This document shows, one piece after another, positions 5,955 through 7,316 of a stretch of 7,316 nucleotides of DNA (its first letter is position 1; each line of letters begins with the position of its first letter). The position numbers were made by a program, and so were the translations under genes. Source of the stretch: F1-60-MAGs027 sp044344715 (GTDB taxonomy: Bacteria > Actinomycetota > Acidimicrobiia > Acidimicrobiales > Ilumatobacteraceae); NCBI GenBank assembly GCA_044344715.1, contig JBIJCI010000066.1:1-7316 (forward strand), in the 5' to 3' direction. The notes under the pieces are model-generated. The model was not told where the DNA came from and searched no databases. It saw nothing but the letters and a program-made list of their open reading frames with translations.

Positions 5955-6746
5955 CTACGAAGGTAGCGGCACGCGAAGTTCACGGATGGCTACGGCACGA
6001 TCGGCGCTGCGCACGAGGTGCTCCCCGACGAGAACGGCACGGTAGCCGGCACCTGCACACCTTCGGGCATCGTCGGCGCCACGTATTCCGGACTCTGCAA
6101 CTGCGACGATGTGGCCCGGCATGCGGGCGGCAAGTTCGACCGCGCGGTTGGTATCCACTGCGAACGTTCGGAGGTCTCGCTGGTTGACTCCGACCAACTC
6201 CGCTCCGAGACCAAGCGCGCGATCGAGCTCCCGGCCATCGTGGACCTCGACGAGGGCCGCCATTCGGAGCCTGGTCGCGCAGTCGATGAACGATCGGAGT
6301 TCATCATCGGTGAGGGCTGCAACGATGAGCAGCACCGCATCGGCCCCCATCAGGCAAGCGTCCATCACGTCGCGGACGTCGACGGTGAAGTCCTTGCGGA
6401 GAACCGGGAGTCCGCACGCCGAACGGGCCGCAATCAGGTCCGACACCGAACCGCCGAAGTGGGGCCCATCGGTAAGGACGGAGATGGCCGCCGCGCCGCC
6501 GGTGCGGTACTCAACGGCCAGAACGTCGGGGCTCAGCCGGACGTCGATGTCTCCCTTGGACGGGGAGCGTCTCTTCACCTCGGCGATGACGTTGAGCAGC
6601 GCTCCGTCGCGCAGCGCACGCAGGAAGACGCCTGCCTCGCGCGTTCCGGCGAACGCTTCGGCTTCCGCGAACAGGATTGCGGTATCCCGGGTGTCCGACG
6701 CAGCCCGTCTCCGATGCCAGGCGACGATGCCGTCGAGGTACGTCAC
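5955..6746 (-). CDS. trpC: Indole-3-glycerol phosphate synthase
   Basis: TrpC closes the ring of CdRP with loss of CO2 and water to give indole-3-glycerol phosphate for TrpA. The 263-residue TIM barrel matches monofunctional TrpC; it is not fused to TrpF as in E. coli. Catalytic residues expected from the Sulfolobus enzyme are all visible: Glu56 and Lys58 in IAEVKRRSPSKG, Lys118 in VLRKDFTVD, Glu167 in LVEVHD, Asn188 in GVNQRDLRTF, and Glu218-Ser219 in VAESGI. The ending RAVLVGEHLVRS is also typical. The GTG start at 6746, giving MTYLDGIVAWH, fits the family N-terminus and lies four bases after the glyS stop. There is no strong Shine-Dalgarno, so it is probably coupled to glyS. Confidence 0.96.
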   Translation of the reverse strand: MTYLDGIVAWHRRRAASDTRDTAILFAEAEAFAGTREAGVFLRALRDGALLNVIAEVKRRSPSKGDIDVRLSPDVLAVEYRTGGAAAISVLTDGPHFGGSVSDLIAARSACGLPVLRKDFTVDVRDVMDACLMGADAVLLIVAALTDDELRSFIDCATRLRMAALVEVHDGRELDRALGLGAELVGVNQRDLRTFAVDTNRAVELAARMPGHIVAVAESGIRGADDARRCAGAGYRAVLVGEHLVRSADRAVAIRELRVPLPS

Positions 6747-6750
6747 ACGC

Positions 6751-7316
6751 TCAGAAGCCGAAATGGTCGAGGAAGTACGCGGTCAATCCCTCGATCGGCA
6801 CACGCGTCTGCGTCGTGGTATCCCTGTCGCGTACGGTCACCGCTGCATCATCGATCGATTCGAAGTCAACCGTGACGCAGCAGGGCGTGCCGATCTCGTC
6901 CTGACGTCGGTAACGACGACCGATCGCCTGCGTCTCGTCGTAGTCGCACATGTACCGGGAGGAGAGCATGGAGAACACCTTCTCCGCCAGCGGTGTCAAG
7001 CTGTCCTTCTTCGACAACGGAAGCACCGCAATCTGGAATGGCGCAATTCGTGGGTGCAACCGAAGGACGGTGCGCGGCTCCTCGTTGACGACGTCCTCGT
7101 CGTACGCGGCGAGCAGGAACGCAGCCATGGTTCGATTTACACCCGCTGCTGGTTCGACGACGTACGGTACGTACCGTTCGTTCGTCGCCGAATCGAAGTA
7201 GTCGAGCCTCTGTCCCGAATGGGCGGCGTGTTGCTTGAGGTCGTAGTCGGTCCGCTGAGCAATACCTTCCAACTCTCCCCAACCCCAGGGGAACATGAAC
7301 TCAATGTCGCAGGTTC
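6751..7316 (-). CDS. glyS: Glycine--tRNA ligase, dimeric type, C-terminal part, 5'-truncated by window edge
   Basis: Class II aminoacyl-tRNA synthetase that charges tRNA-Gly. The last 187 residues are present and the frame runs open to the window edge. The fragment begins in the catalytic core with EFMFPWGWGELEGIA and RTDYDL. Class II motif 3 follows, in VVEPAAGVNRTMAAFLLAAY, whose Arg binds ATP. The rest is the anticodon-binding domain, from RIAPFQIAVLPLSKKD through AIGRRYRRQDEIGTPCCVTVDF to VTVRDRDTTTQ. This is the alpha2 eukaryote/archaea-like GlyRS, also found in actinobacteria and some firmicutes, and not the alpha2beta2 GlyQ/GlyS pair. The ATG at 7294-7296 is internal, because conserved residues continue upstream. 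It is the most upstream gene seen in the series leading into trpC. Confidence 0.95.
   Translation of the reverse strand, partial: TCDIEFMFPWGWGELEGIAQRTDYDLKQHAAHSGQRLDYFDSATNERYVPYVVEPAAGVNRTMAAFLLAAYDEDVVNEEPRTVLRLHPRIAPFQIAVLPLSKKDSLTPLAEKVFSMLSSRYMCDYDETQAIGRRYRRQDEIGTPCCVTVDFESIDDAAVTVRDRDTTTQTRVPIEGLTAYFLDHFGF

Noticed and set aside
4996..6875. Plus-strand frames of 349 and 285 codons antisense to trpB, trpF, trpC and glyS
   Set aside because: They are shadows of conserved coding sequence on the other strand; composition is Arg/His/Asp-rich without a fold signature.
1..7316. tRNA or other RNA gene, CRISPR array, insertion sequence, prophage or defence system
   Set aside because: Nearly all bases belong to recognised core metabolic genes; no repeats, transposase, integrase or unassigned space was found.

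Overview
The window is a gene-dense stretch of ordinary core metabolism from a high-GC bacterium. It contains no RNA gene, mobile element, CRISPR array or gene-free stretch longer than about 30 bases. The FabG closely resembles mycobacterial MabA, including the YAASK active site and a C-terminus ending in VDGG.GMGH. Frequent GTG starts and a dimeric-type glycyl-tRNA synthetase also suggest Actinomycetota. A separate TrpF and a FabZ-type dehydratase do not fit the Mycobacterium or Streptomyces pattern. A deeper lineage such as Acidimicrobiia is possible, but this placement is inference from remembered families and was not tested by a search.

Plus strand, 1-2455: a type II fatty acid synthesis operon. 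In order it has the 3' end of fabH (initiating ketoacyl-ACP synthase III), fabG (ketoacyl-ACP reductase), acpP (acyl carrier protein) and fabF (elongating ketoacyl-ACP synthase II). The genes overlap by 4 bases or are separated by 29 and 8 bases, so they are almost certainly one transcript.

Minus strand, 7316-2470: a second unbroken series, read right to left. It has the 3' end of glyS (glycyl-tRNA synthetase), then trpC, trpF, trpB and trpA, which are the last four steps from phosphoribosylanthranilate to tryptophan. It ends with bcp (a PrxQ/BCP peroxiredoxin) and fabZ (hydroxyacyl-ACP dehydratase). Junctions are +4, +5, -17, +9, +9 and -4 bases, which leaves no room for internal attenuators or terminators of normal size.

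The two operons converge, with only 14 bases between the fabF and fabZ stop codons. Together they encode condensation, ketoreduction and dehydration of the fatty acid cycle plus the carrier protein. The dehydratase, however, is expressed from the opposite strand at the end of the tryptophan series. No enoyl-ACP reductase, malonyl transferase, trpE, trpG or trpD lies in the window. I found no evidence of a novel system. The points worth a second look concern gene order, the retained trpF and the tight convergent junction.
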